DNA from: Mycobacterium sp. 155
GTDB lineage: Bacteria; Actinomycetota; Actinomycetes; Mycobacteriales; Mycobacteriaceae
Length of the DNA: 64,000 nucleotides
Direction of reading: 5' to 3'
Assembly: GCF_000373905.1 (NCBI RefSeq)
Contig: NZ_KB892705.1
Location: 2,127,020 to 2,191,019 of the forward strand
The translations under genes were made by a program, and so were the position numbers. Positions 29,856 through 39,288 of this stretch are shown piece after piece. Position 1 is the stretch's first letter; each line of letters begins with the position of its first letter. Below the pieces are notes generated by a model. That model had not been told where the DNA came from. It was given only the letters and a program-made list of their open reading frames with translations, and ran no database searches.

Positions 29856-32800
29856 ATGCAGCTCAACGAGATCTTCGCGAAGGATGTAGCGCGCCCCATC
29901 GAGGGGGTCATCAAGGCTGACGATGTCGCGCACCTCGGTATCGAGGTCGACGAGTACGTCCTCACCAACGAGGCCGCCAAGGGGGTTGAACTGCTCCTAG
30001 AGGCATATAGCAACTACACCAACGCCAACGGGGTGTGGATCTCTGGTTTCTTCGGGTCGGGTAAATCGCACCTGTTGAAGATGCTCGCCCACCTCCTCGG
30101 CGATGTGGAAGGCCAGGACTTCGACCGCGCGGCCGTCGTCAATAGTTTCCGCGCCAAGGCAACCGACAAGTTTCTGCCCGCGTTGCTGACCAAGTCCGAG
30201 GGTATTCCGGCGAAGAGCCTGCTGTTCAACATCGACCAGAAGGCGACGCTGATCACCAAGGATCAGACCGATGCCCTGCTGAAGGTGTTCGTCAAAGTTT
30301 TTGACGAATCCCGCGGCTACTACGGCAATCAGGGCCATGTCGCGCGGTTTGAGCGCGACCTCGACAGTCGAGGTCAGTACGACGCTTTCAGGACGGCCTT
30401 CGAACGCATCGCGGGTATCCCGTGGTCGCAGGGACGGGAGCAGAGCGCGCTGGAGGCCGCGGAAATCGACGCCGCGTTCAGCGAGGTCGACGGTAGTGCG
30501 ACCGAGGGCATCATCAAGCAGTACAGCGCCTCATACGCGGTGTCCATCGAGGATTTCGCCGATGAGGTCACGGCTTGGTTAGACAATCAGGACAAGGGTT
30601 TTCGGCTCAATTTCTTCGTCGATGAGGTCGGCCAGTTCATCGGGTCAAACACGCACTTGATGCTGAACCTACAAACCATCGCCGAAAGCCTCAACACCAA
30701 ATGCCAGGGACGGGCCTGGGTGTTCGTGACCTCCCAAGAGGACATGGACAAGGTGGTCGGCGACCGCACCAAGCAGCAAGGCAACGATTTCTCCAAGATC
30801 CAGGCCCGTTTCGCCACCCGCGTGAAGCTCACCAGCGCGGATGTCGAAGAGGTCATCCGCAAGCGCCTGCTGGAGAAAAACCAATCCGGCACCGCCGCAC
30901 TCGCAGCGATCTACGCCAAGGAATCGGCCAACTTCAAGACGCTGTTCGACTTTGTGGACGGCGGCAAGTCCTACCGCAACTTCACCGACGAAGAGCATTT
31001 CGTCGGAACGTATCCGTTTGTCAGCTACCAGTTCCCGCTGTTTCAGGCAGCCATCGAAGGCATCTCTGATCACAACGTCTTCGAGGGACGTAACAGCTCG
31101 GTCGGTGAGCGGTCGATGCTTGGTGTCGTCCAGCAGGTCGCCAAGGACATTGGCGATCTCGAAGTCGGCAATATCGCGACTTTCGACCGCATGTTCGCCG
31201 GTGTCCGAGCCTCGTTGAAGTCCGCCGCCCAGCGCTCCATCGATGTTGCTGAACGTAATCTGGACGATCCATTGGCCGTCCGACTGCTCAAGGCGCTCTT
31301 CCTCGTCAAGTACATCGAAGGCTTCCAGGCCACGGCACGCAATCTCACTGTGTTGGTCTACGACCGCTTCGGCCTCGACCTCCCTGCGTTGTCGGACATG
31401 GTCAAAGCGGGACTGACCGAACTGGAGAGGCAGACCTATATCCAGCGCAACGGCGACGTCTACGAGTACCTGACGAATGAAGAGCAGGTTATCGAGGAGG
31501 AGATCAAGAACGTCGACATCGACGCCTCGGAGGTTGGCAGCCGGCTGTTCAAGATCCTGTCCGGTGATGTCATCAAGACCACCAAGTTGCGGTATGCGAA
31601 GAATGGCCAGGATTTTGCGTTCGGTTTCCGACTCGATGACCAGCCCTACGGTCAGCAGCGGGAGCTGTCGGTCCACTTCATCACGCCGGAGTATCCGTAC
31701 ACCCCGGATGAGATCCGGATGCACAGCGCCGGAAAGGATGAACTGCGCGTCGTCCTTGAACCCGATGAGCGGGTACTACCCGATCTCCGGTTGCTCATCA
31801 AGACCGAGAAATACACCAAACGCAAGCAGACCACCACGCTGTCGGCAATCGAACGCCAGATTCTGCAAACCAAGGCCACCCAGAACGACGCGCGAGAAAA
31901 GGAACTGATAGAACGCATTCGCCGCGCCGTCGGGCAATCGACCCTCATCATTCACGCGACGGACGTGGCCTCTGGCGCATCGGATCCGGTCGGCCGGGTG
32001 ACCGACGGTTTCCAGGATCTGGTGAGTCGCACCTACACCCAGCTCAAGCTGCTCGGTGGTGTCACGTACAGCGAGAAACAAGTGGCTGGCGCGGCGAACC
32101 CCGGCGACGAACTCTTTTCCACCGATGAGCTGACCCGACTTGCGATGCCCGGCGCCGATGTGCTGGCCCTGGTCCAACGCAAAGTTGGCCAGGGCGAACA
32201 GGTCACGGTCAAGACGATTATCGATGCCTTCCAGGCCAAGCCATACGGCTGGGACCTCGGCTCGATCGAGGTCGTGCTCGGCTACCTGGTCGGCGCGTCG
32301 AAAATCACCCTGACGGTGGACGGGAACGTGCTCAAGCGCAGCGAAGTAGCCGCGGCGCTCCGCAACACGCAGAAGCATGCGCATGTTGTTGTTGCCCAGC
32401 AGAAGTCGTTCGACGACCGCAAGGTTGCCGCGTTCCGCAAGTTCTGCACGGAGTTCTTCGACGACGGCAGTGCGCCCAAAGACGCCCAGGAGTTGGCCCG
32501 CTACGGGGCCGACAAGCTCAAGTCCAAGCTCGATGAACTCAAGCGCACGGTCGTCGTTTCCAGCTACCCGTTCATCGAACAACTCAACGGCCCAATCGGC
32601 CTGCTCGAACAGGCGACAGGCAAAGGTAACGATTGGTACCTCGCCGATTTCAGCCTTGGCGACGATCTGCTCGACGCCAAACAGGACGTCCTCGACCCGA
32701 TCGAATCGTTCCTCAACGGTGCACAGCACGAGATCTACGACGACGCCGTAAAACTGCTCGCTGCCGACGCCGGCAACCTGAGTTACCTGCCGGGCGGCAG

Positions 32801-33314
32801 TGATGACGGAGTCCGAGCCGGACTGGCTGACCCGAACGCATTCCGGGGCAACCGGATGGTTCAGCTCAAGCAGGCTACCGACGCCTTACGAACGCTGATC
32901 GGTGACGCTGTCGCGCAAGACCGCGCGACCGTCGCCTCTGCGGTCGAAGAGCGCAAATCCGAGCTTCTTGCCAGTGCCTACTACGAGAAGGCGACCGACG
33001 CCGCGCAGCAGAGCGTGGTCCAAGCAGTCGATCAGACGCTCGCGCGGATCGACACCGAAGGTCAGATCGCCGTCTTGCTGCAAATCGGTAGTGGCTTTGA
33101 GGACAACGTCTACCCCGAACTGATCGACCTTTTAGCGACGTCCCCACGGGGCGGTGGCGCTTCGCCGACTAAGCGGACGGTGTCGATCAAGACCGTTTCC
33201 GTTCCGGGAGTCTCTGGCTTTCTCGAAACCGATGCTGACGTCGACAAGTACCTCGCGGCTCTTCGCGCTGCCCTCGTCCGAACCTTGAGCGACGAAAAGC
33301 GGATCGCGCTCTGA
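29856..33314 (+). CDS. brxC: BREX P-loop ATPase BrxC
   Basis: A 1152-aa ATPase, the usual size for BrxC (about 1200). Walker A is GFFGSGKS at residues 64-71 and Walker B is FFVDEVGQF with D256/E257. The N-terminus begins MQLNEIFAKDVARPIEGVIKAD, the conserved BrxC opening. The long C-terminal part is helical with Gln/Glu/Lys-rich stretches. BrxC is needed for phage exclusion and self-methylation in model type I systems. It lies 4 nt after brxB and its TGA overlaps the pglX ATG by 1 nt. Confidence 0.95.
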   Translation: MQLNEIFAKDVARPIEGVIKADDVAHLGIEVDEYVLTNEAAKGVELLLEAYSNYTNANGVWISGFFGSGKSHLLKMLAHLLGDVEGQDFDRAAVVNSFRAKATDKFLPALLTKSEGIPAKSLLFNIDQKATLITKDQTDALLKVFVKVFDESRGYYGNQGHVARFERDLDSRGQYDAFRTAFERIAGIPWSQGREQSALEAAEIDAAFSEVDGSATEGIIKQYSASYAVSIEDFADEVTAWLDNQDKGFRLNFFVDEVGQFIGSNTHLMLNLQTIAESLNTKCQGRAWVFVTSQEDMDKVVGDRTKQQGNDFSKIQARFATRVKLTSADVEEVIRKRLLEKNQSGTAALAAIYAKESANFKTLFDFVDGGKSYRNFTDEEHFVGTYPFVSYQFPLFQAAIEGISDHNVFEGRNSSVGERSMLGVVQQVAKDIGDLEVGNIATFDRMFAGVRASLKSAAQRSIDVAERNLDDPLAVRLLKALFLVKYIEGFQATARNLTVLVYDRFGLDLPALSDMVKAGLTELERQTYIQRNGDVYEYLTNEEQVIEEEIKNVDIDASEVGSRLFKILSGDVIKTTKLRYAKNGQDFAFGFRLDDQPYGQQRELSVHFITPEYPYTPDEIRMHSAGKDELRVVLEPDERVLPDLRLLIKTEKYTKRKQTTTLSAIERQILQTKATQNDAREKELIERIRRAVGQSTLIIHATDVASGASDPVGRVTDGFQDLVSRTYTQLKLLGGVTYSEKQVAGAANPGDELFSTDELTRLAMPGADVLALVQRKVGQGEQVTVKTIIDAFQAKPYGWDLGSIEVVLGYLVGASKITLTVDGNVLKRSEVAAALRNTQKHAHVVVAQQKSFDDRKVAAFRKFCTEFFDDGSAPKDAQELARYGADKLKSKLDELKRTVVVSSYPFIEQLNGPIGLLEQATGKGNDWYLADFSLGDDLLDAKQDVLDPIESFLNGAQHEIYDDAVKLLAADAGNLSYLPGGSDDGVRAGLADPNAFRGNRMVQLKQATDALRTLIGDAVAQDRATVASAVEERKSELLASAYYEKATDAAQQSVVQAVDQTLARIDTEGQIAVLLQIGSGFEDNVYPELIDLLATSPRGGGASPTKRTVSIKTVSVPGVSGFLETDADVDKYLAALRAALVRTLSDEKRIAL

Positions 33315-36300
33315 TGGACACCTCGGCACTGAAATCCTTTGCACCATGGGCACGGACAGCTCTTATCAATGAAGTGACCGGGCGCATCGCCGCGGTCCTC
33401 GGTCCCGCTTCACGAGAACGTATTGAGCAACCCAGAGCTATCGCTGCCTTGGAGAATACCGTCAAGGATGCTGGCAACGGAGATACCGGCCGCGCGGCGG
33501 TCGCAGAGCAGGTTGCTTACACCTGGTTCAACCGGATCATCGCGCTGCGGTTCATGGATGCCAATGGCTACACCGGTATCGGCGTCGTCTCACCGCAGGC
33601 CGGTATAGAGGTGGGACAGCCGGAAATCCTCGCTGACGCCAAAGCCGGAAACCTCGACTCCGAAGTAGTCAGTCCGAAAGTCCGCGACACCGTCTCGGCA
33701 CTGCTCAATGGGACCCGCCGCAGTTCGGACCCGCAAGGTGAGGCATACGCGCTGCTACTCACTGAGTACTGCCGTTTCTGGAACCGCGCTATGCCCTTCA
33801 TGTTCGAGCGCGAAGGCGACTTCACCGAACTGCTCATGCCGGCCAACCTGCTGGCCGATGAGTCAGTGCTGAACCGCGCGGTCAAGGTGATGACCGTGGA
33901 AGTCTGCAAGGACGTCGAGGCAATCGGCTGGCTGTACCAGTTCTACATCTCCGAACGCAAAGACGAGGTGTTCGCCGGCTTCAAGAAGGGTAAGAAAGCT
34001 GGCGCAGCGGAGATTCCCGCGGCGACACAGCTTTTCACTCCGCATTGGATCGTGCGGTATCTGGTGGAGAACTCTCTCGGGCGGCTCTGGATGCTCAATC
34101 GCCCGAATTCACGTCTCGTCGATCAGATGGAGTACTACATCGCCCCGGTCGACGAAGAGACCGACTTCCTGAAGATCACCGGCCCCGAAGAACTTACGGT
34201 CATCGACCCGGCCTGCGGGTCCGGTCACATGCTCACCTATGCCTTCGACCTGCTATATGCGATCTATGAGGAAGAGGGGTACTCGCCATCTGAGATCCCG
34301 GGGCTGATCCTTGAGAAGAATCTCTTTGGCGTCGAGATCGATCGACGCGCGGGCGCATTAGCGGCGTTTGCGTTGACGATGAAGGGGCGCAAGCAGCAGC
34401 GGACGTTCTTCAGCAAGAAGATCATGCCGAATATCTGTGTGCTGGAGCCAATCCGATTCGCGCCACAGGAACTCGACTTCTTGTTGACATCGGATGGCGA
34501 CCAGGATGAAGAGATTTCATTCTGGAATCAGTTCCAGCACGCCGACATCTTCGGGTCGCTCATCCGATCAGATCGGAATCTGACCGCACGACTTGCACAT
34601 CATTTTGCTTCACTCGATGACGACGGCGACATGCTGAAACGCGACCTAATCGACAGGGCCAAGCTCGTCCTTACCCAGGCCAAGTACCTATCGTCTCGAT
34701 ATGCCGTTGCTATAGCTAATCCTCCCTATATGAGCAACCGAAACATGGACGCGACGCTGGCTTCTTGGGCGAAGTCTAAGTATTCAACAAGCAAGAATGA
34801 TGTCTTCTCGATGTTTATCGAGCGCTGCATGCAATTGGCGACAACGCATGGAATGGTCGCTATGATTACCATGCAAAGCTGGATGTTTCTAAGTACTTTT
34901 GAAAAATTTCGATCTCAGATCGTGAAGCGTGCCCCAATTGTCACGATGGCCCATATGGGCACCGGTGCATTTGACTCGATTGGAGGAGAGGTCGTATCGA
35001 CCACTGCCTTCGTTCTTGACGTCGGTCGCGATATAGATAAACCGGGAATATTTATTCGGCTTATTGAGGCGCGCAATGAACTGCAGAAGCGATCGGCTCT
35101 GTTGGAAGCACGTCACCATCAGCCGTTTAGAGTCTATGAACTAAGCAGTTCGCAATTAGCACTCATTCCTGGCGAACCGATCGCGTACTGGATACACCCG
35201 GAATTACGCAAAGCTTTTGTCACTACTAAGACATTCGGTAGCGACTTCAGCCCTAAGAAAGGAAACGATACCGGCGATAACGCTACATTCCTCCGTAGAT
35301 GGTGGGAGGTCAGCCACTCTTCGATAGCGTTCGACATTAGCTCCAGCACCGATGCAGTCGCATCGAAGCGCCGGTGGTTCCCTTACAATAAGGGCGGCGG
35401 GTTTAGGAAATGGTATGGAAATTTTGACCTGGTTGTTGACTGGGAGAACAATGGACAGAAAATTCGATCATTTACCGATGATTCCGGGCGACTTAGAAGC
35501 AACTTAAGAAACCAAAATTTCTATTTCAGAGATGGCGTGACTTGGTCGGATGTGAGTTCGACTAGTTTCGGAGCACGGTATTTGCCTAAGGGTTTTCTTT
35601 GCGATAATAGCGGATCTGCTTGCTACGGAAGCGCCGCAACACTCCCGTCAGCATTAGGGTTCCTTTGCTCAACGGTTGCCTACGAGATGCTCATGGCGAT
35701 GAATCCTACATTGCATTTCCAAGCTGGCAACCTTGCCAACCTTCCCTTAAGGATCGTTGATGACGGATCTTTGAATCAAACCGTCGCAGATTGCGTCACT
35801 ATTTCCAAGGAAGACTGGTCCAAGCGGGAGATCGCATGGACATTCAAGACATCTCCACTTACGCCGCATTGCGATCGACCACCGGCTCTTAAGCGCGTAT
35901 GGTCCCAGTGGGCAAGCGACCGCAAGGCCGTAGAAGAAAAGTTAAAGAAACTTGAGGTCAGCAACAATCGAATTTGGATCGATGAGTTTGGGCTTCAGGG
36001 AATTGTGAGCGAGTCTGTGATTCCATACGAGACCACTCTGATCCGTGCATCCCCCATGAATGACACAGTGGATCTTATCTCCTACGCAGTCGGCTGCATG
36101 TTCGGCCGATACAGCCTCGACGAACCGGGCCTGATCCTCGCCGACCAAGGCGCGACGCTGCAGGACTACCTCGCCAAGGTACCGAACCCGACCTTCACCC
36201 CTGACACCGACAACGTCCTCCCCATCATCGACGGTGACTGGTTCGAGGACGACATCGTCGCGCGGTTCCGCCAGTTCCTCCGGGCCGCTTTCGGCGAAGA

Positions 36301-36787
36301 ACACTTCGAGGAGAACCTGCGTTTTGTCACCGAGTCCCTGGGGTTCAAGGACATTCGTGACTACTTCGTAAAGTCCTTCTACAAGGACCATGTCCAGCGC
36401 TACAAGAAGCGCCCGATCTATTGGCTATTCTCCAGCCCCAAGGGCTCATTCAACGCGCTCATCTACATGCACCGATACACGCCGTCGACGGTGTCGACCG
36501 TGCTCAATGAGTACCTGCGCGAGTACAAGGCCAAACTCAAGGCCAGCATGGAGAATCAGGAGCGCGTAGCGACCGGCGGCGGGACCGCACGGGAACAGGC
36601 CAAAGCGCAGAAGGAAGCCGACCGACTCCGCAAGGTGCTGCTAGAGCTGGGCGAGTATGAGCACGACGTGCTCTACCCCTTGGCATCACAGCAGATCAAA
36701 ATCGATCTCGACGACGGCGTGAAGGCCAACTACCCGAAGTTCGGTGCGGCACTGAAGAAGATCCCGGGCCTGGAAGCCGCCGAATGA
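33314..36787 (+). CDS. pglX: BREX adenine-specific DNA methyltransferase PglX (BrxX)
   Basis: A 1157-aa N6-adenine methyltransferase. The SAM-binding motif I is DPACGSGHML starting at D298, and the catalytic motif IV is NPPY at N469. In type I BREX PglX marks host DNA at a non-palindromic site and is also needed for defence. The region after NPPY, which holds the target recognition part, is much richer in A/T (about 34690-36080) than both ends: 34861-34920 has 19 of 60 G/C while 36181-36240 has 37 of 60. The reading frame is intact through the patch. The C-terminus is again host-like, ending LKKIPGLEAAE. It overlaps pglZ by 4 nt (ATGA). Confidence 0.95.
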   Translation: MDTSALKSFAPWARTALINEVTGRIAAVLGPASRERIEQPRAIAALENTVKDAGNGDTGRAAVAEQVAYTWFNRIIALRFMDANGYTGIGVVSPQAGIEVGQPEILADAKAGNLDSEVVSPKVRDTVSALLNGTRRSSDPQGEAYALLLTEYCRFWNRAMPFMFEREGDFTELLMPANLLADESVLNRAVKVMTVEVCKDVEAIGWLYQFYISERKDEVFAGFKKGKKAGAAEIPAATQLFTPHWIVRYLVENSLGRLWMLNRPNSRLVDQMEYYIAPVDEETDFLKITGPEELTVIDPACGSGHMLTYAFDLLYAIYEEEGYSPSEIPGLILEKNLFGVEIDRRAGALAAFALTMKGRKQQRTFFSKKIMPNICVLEPIRFAPQELDFLLTSDGDQDEEISFWNQFQHADIFGSLIRSDRNLTARLAHHFASLDDDGDMLKRDLIDRAKLVLTQAKYLSSRYAVAIANPPYMSNRNMDATLASWAKSKYSTSKNDVFSMFIERCMQLATTHGMVAMITMQSWMFLSTFEKFRSQIVKRAPIVTMAHMGTGAFDSIGGEVVSTTAFVLDVGRDIDKPGIFIRLIEARNELQKRSALLEARHHQPFRVYELSSSQLALIPGEPIAYWIHPELRKAFVTTKTFGSDFSPKKGNDTGDNATFLRRWWEVSHSSIAFDISSSTDAVASKRRWFPYNKGGGFRKWYGNFDLVVDWENNGQKIRSFTDDSGRLRSNLRNQNFYFRDGVTWSDVSSTSFGARYLPKGFLCDNSGSACYGSAATLPSALGFLCSTVAYEMLMAMNPTLHFQAGNLANLPLRIVDDGSLNQTVADCVTISKEDWSKREIAWTFKTSPLTPHCDRPPALKRVWSQWASDRKAVEEKLKKLEVSNNRIWIDEFGLQGIVSESVIPYETTLIRASPMNDTVDLISYAVGCMFGRYSLDEPGLILADQGATLQDYLAKVPNPTFTPDTDNVLPIIDGDWFEDDIVARFRQFLRAAFGEEHFEENLRFVTESLGFKDIRDYFVKSFYKDHVQRYKKRPIYWLFSSPKGSFNALIYMHRYTPSTVSTVLNEYLREYKAKLKASMENQERVATGGGTAREQAKAQKEADRLRKVLLELGEYEHDVLYPLASQQIKIDLDDGVKANYPKFGAALKKIPGLEAAE

Positions 36788-39276
36788 GTTCAGTAGCCGC
36801 AGTTCTCCCCCATCTGAAGCGCCGCTTCGAAAACCACCGAATCGTCTTCTGGCATGATCCGGACGGCCAGTACACCGACGACCTGGAGACCCTGAACCTG
36901 CCCGACGTGCAGACGATCCGGGTCACCAACGATGAATACGGGATCAAACACCGGCTATTGCACGTGGAGCCGACAGCCAAATTCCTCGTCTATAGGTCCG
37001 GCCCATGCCCCACGGGGATCGGGAACTGGCTGCTGGACCTGGAATTGGCCTACGGCACCTTCACCGCGAACCGCGCGTCCTTGGTCGCGCAGGACCTCGG
37101 GCTGACTGCCGAGGGAATCAACGATGCGGTCCGCGATCACGAGAAGTTCTTCAACGCCACCAAACGAATTCAGAGCCTCACGGTCCTGTTGAGCCCCGAC
37201 GATGACGCGACAGACCTTTGCGCGAAGATGTCGGCGGTGGTGCTCGGGCAGCGCGAGAACTCTTTCTTGGAGATCACTCGTACGCTGTTGATCGAGAATG
37301 CCGAAGATCAGCGAGCCAAGTATGACGCACTTGTCGAGTTCGGGCTCGACGAGTTCTACTGGCGGGGCGCCGCGTCGATCTACGGCTACGAGTCCGCGTC
37401 ACCAAGCGTCTACGACTTGGTGCTCTGGATCTTCCGGCAAGCAATGGAGGGGTTTGAGTCCGATAGACCGGGCGGCTTGCGCAATATCCAGCTTGACTTC
37501 GCAAGCCTGCGCAACGACCGTCGCAGCCAGAAAGCTCTCACCGCACTGGCCAAACGCACAGCCCGCAATCGGAATTACGCATCCTCCATCGAGGACACCA
37601 ACTTTCGAGACCTTGTCGATGTCGACATCTTTGAGGAGACCGATCTGAAGATCACAAGCGACCTCGCCCGCGCGGTGGCTGAACAAACCATCACCGCCCA
37701 CGACGTCGCCGAGATCGTGCGTGCACGCCAAAACACCGTGTGGATCGACGATTACAAGCAGCGCTACACCGCTATCGCCAGCGCGTCGGAACTGCTGACC
37801 AAACTCACCACGGTCGATTTCACTATGTCGTCGTTCGACAACGGGCTGGAGCGGTACTGCCGCGAATGGTTCCGGATCGATCAGCTGTACCGCCAGTTCG
37901 TCTTCGCCTATCGAGCCGCTGAACATCAGCAGTCGCTGGAACCTCTGCGCGAGCAGGTTGAGAAGCGCTACGTCAACACCTTTGTCTACGAGTTGGGCAG
38001 CGCATGGCAGCAGCAGGTGGACAGCGTGGATTCCTGGAGTTCCTCGGCCTTGCAACCGCAAACGTCGTTCTACACGAACTACGTCGGCCCCATCCTGCGC
38101 GACAACAAGAAGGCCGTCGTCATCATCTCCGACGCCCTACGTTACGAAGTCGCCGACGAACTGCGTACCCGTATCCGGCAGGAGGACCGGTTCGACGCCT
38201 CCCTGGACGCCGTACTGGGTGTGCTGCCGAGTCACACCAAACTGGGGATGGCGGCCCTGCTTCCGCACCGGACTCTGACGTATTCCGCCGACCTCAGTAC
38301 GGCCCTGGTCGATGGTCAGCCCACGAACAGCACGGCGTTACGTGGGAAAGTCCTTACCACGGTAGGTGGTTCGGCGATCGGGGCGGAGGACTACAAGGGG
38401 CGCAGCGGAGACGAGCGCCGCGAATTGTTCCGGAACAATCGGGTGCTGTTTATCTACCACGATCGTATCGATGCCACCGGTGACAAGCTGAGTACTGAAC
38501 GGCAAGTCTTCGAGGCCGTAGCGGCTACGCTGCGCGACATCGTCGATCTGGTGAAGAAGGCGGCCAGTGCCAACGCTACGAACATCTTCGTCACCGCCGA
38601 TCACGGATTTCTGTTCCAAAATCATGACCTGGCCGACGCGTTCTTCCTCTCCACAAAGCCGGAAGGCGACGACATCAAGGCCACCAACAAACGCTACGTC
38701 CTAGGGCATGGATTGAAGACCGACCCAGCGTTCACGATGTTCACCTCCGCGCAGCTGGGACTCGACGGCGACCTGGAAGCGCAAGTCCCCAAGTCGATCC
38801 ACCGGCTCCGGCTGGCAGGCGGGGGCTCGCGCTACGTGCACGGCGGCGCGGCGTTGCAAGAAATCGTCGTGCCGGTTCTCACCGTGACTAAGAAACGCAA
38901 GAGTGATACCCGACAGGTCGATGTCGAGATCCGGCCGGAGTCCGACAAGATCACCACGGGCCAGGTCGTCGTTCGACTGCGCCAGGCCGAATCCGTCAGC
39001 GACAAGGTCCAGCCCCGCACCCTCCGTGCGGGCCTGTACGTCGGGGAAGCCCTGATCTCCAACCAAATCAAGATGACGTTCGACCAGCAGTCGACCGATA
39101 AGCGCGACCGCGACCAGAACGCCCGGATGTTGCTGAGCGCCGATGCCGACGCCTACCACAACCGCGAGGTGGAGTTCCGACTCGAAGAGCAGATTCCCAA
39201 CACCAGCCAGTGGCGCACCTACCGCAAGACGACGTACACGCTCAAGCGGTCCTTCGCCTCGGACTTCGATTTCTAA
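36784..39276 (+). CDS. pglZ: BREX phosphatase-domain protein PglZ (BrxZ)
   Basis: An 830-aa protein with the PglZ alkaline-phosphatase-superfamily domain in its middle: the metal-binding Asp in VIISDALRYEVADEL (D450) and the second site in VTADHGFLF (D606, H607). The N-terminus (HLKRRFENHRIVFWHDPDGQY) is typical of type I PglZ, and the C-terminal about 130 residues form a β-rich domain. It is required for BREX defence; the substrate is not settled. Translation is coupled to pglX (ATGA overlap). brxL starts 12 nt after its stop. Confidence 0.94.
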   Translation: MSSVAAVLPHLKRRFENHRIVFWHDPDGQYTDDLETLNLPDVQTIRVTNDEYGIKHRLLHVEPTAKFLVYRSGPCPTGIGNWLLDLELAYGTFTANRASLVAQDLGLTAEGINDAVRDHEKFFNATKRIQSLTVLLSPDDDATDLCAKMSAVVLGQRENSFLEITRTLLIENAEDQRAKYDALVEFGLDEFYWRGAASIYGYESASPSVYDLVLWIFRQAMEGFESDRPGGLRNIQLDFASLRNDRRSQKALTALAKRTARNRNYASSIEDTNFRDLVDVDIFEETDLKITSDLARAVAEQTITAHDVAEIVRARQNTVWIDDYKQRYTAIASASELLTKLTTVDFTMSSFDNGLERYCREWFRIDQLYRQFVFAYRAAEHQQSLEPLREQVEKRYVNTFVYELGSAWQQQVDSVDSWSSSALQPQTSFYTNYVGPILRDNKKAVVIISDALRYEVADELRTRIRQEDRFDASLDAVLGVLPSHTKLGMAALLPHRTLTYSADLSTALVDGQPTNSTALRGKVLTTVGGSAIGAEDYKGRSGDERRELFRNNRVLFIYHDRIDATGDKLSTERQVFEAVAATLRDIVDLVKKAASANATNIFVTADHGFLFQNHDLADAFFLSTKPEGDDIKATNKRYVLGHGLKTDPAFTMFTSAQLGLDGDLEAQVPKSIHRLRLAGGGSRYVHGGAALQEIVVPVLTVTKKRKSDTRQVDVEIRPESDKITTGQVVVRLRQAESVSDKVQPRTLRAGLYVGEALISNQIKMTFDQQSTDKRDRDQNARMLLSADADAYHNREVEFRLEEQIPNTSQWRTYRKTTYTLKRSFASDFDF

Positions 39277-39288
39277 GGGAGAGCAGGG

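Noticed and set aside
33314-36787. pglX as phase-variable or broken gene
   Set aside because: The frame is intact across the AT-rich patch and I saw no long homopolymer tract.
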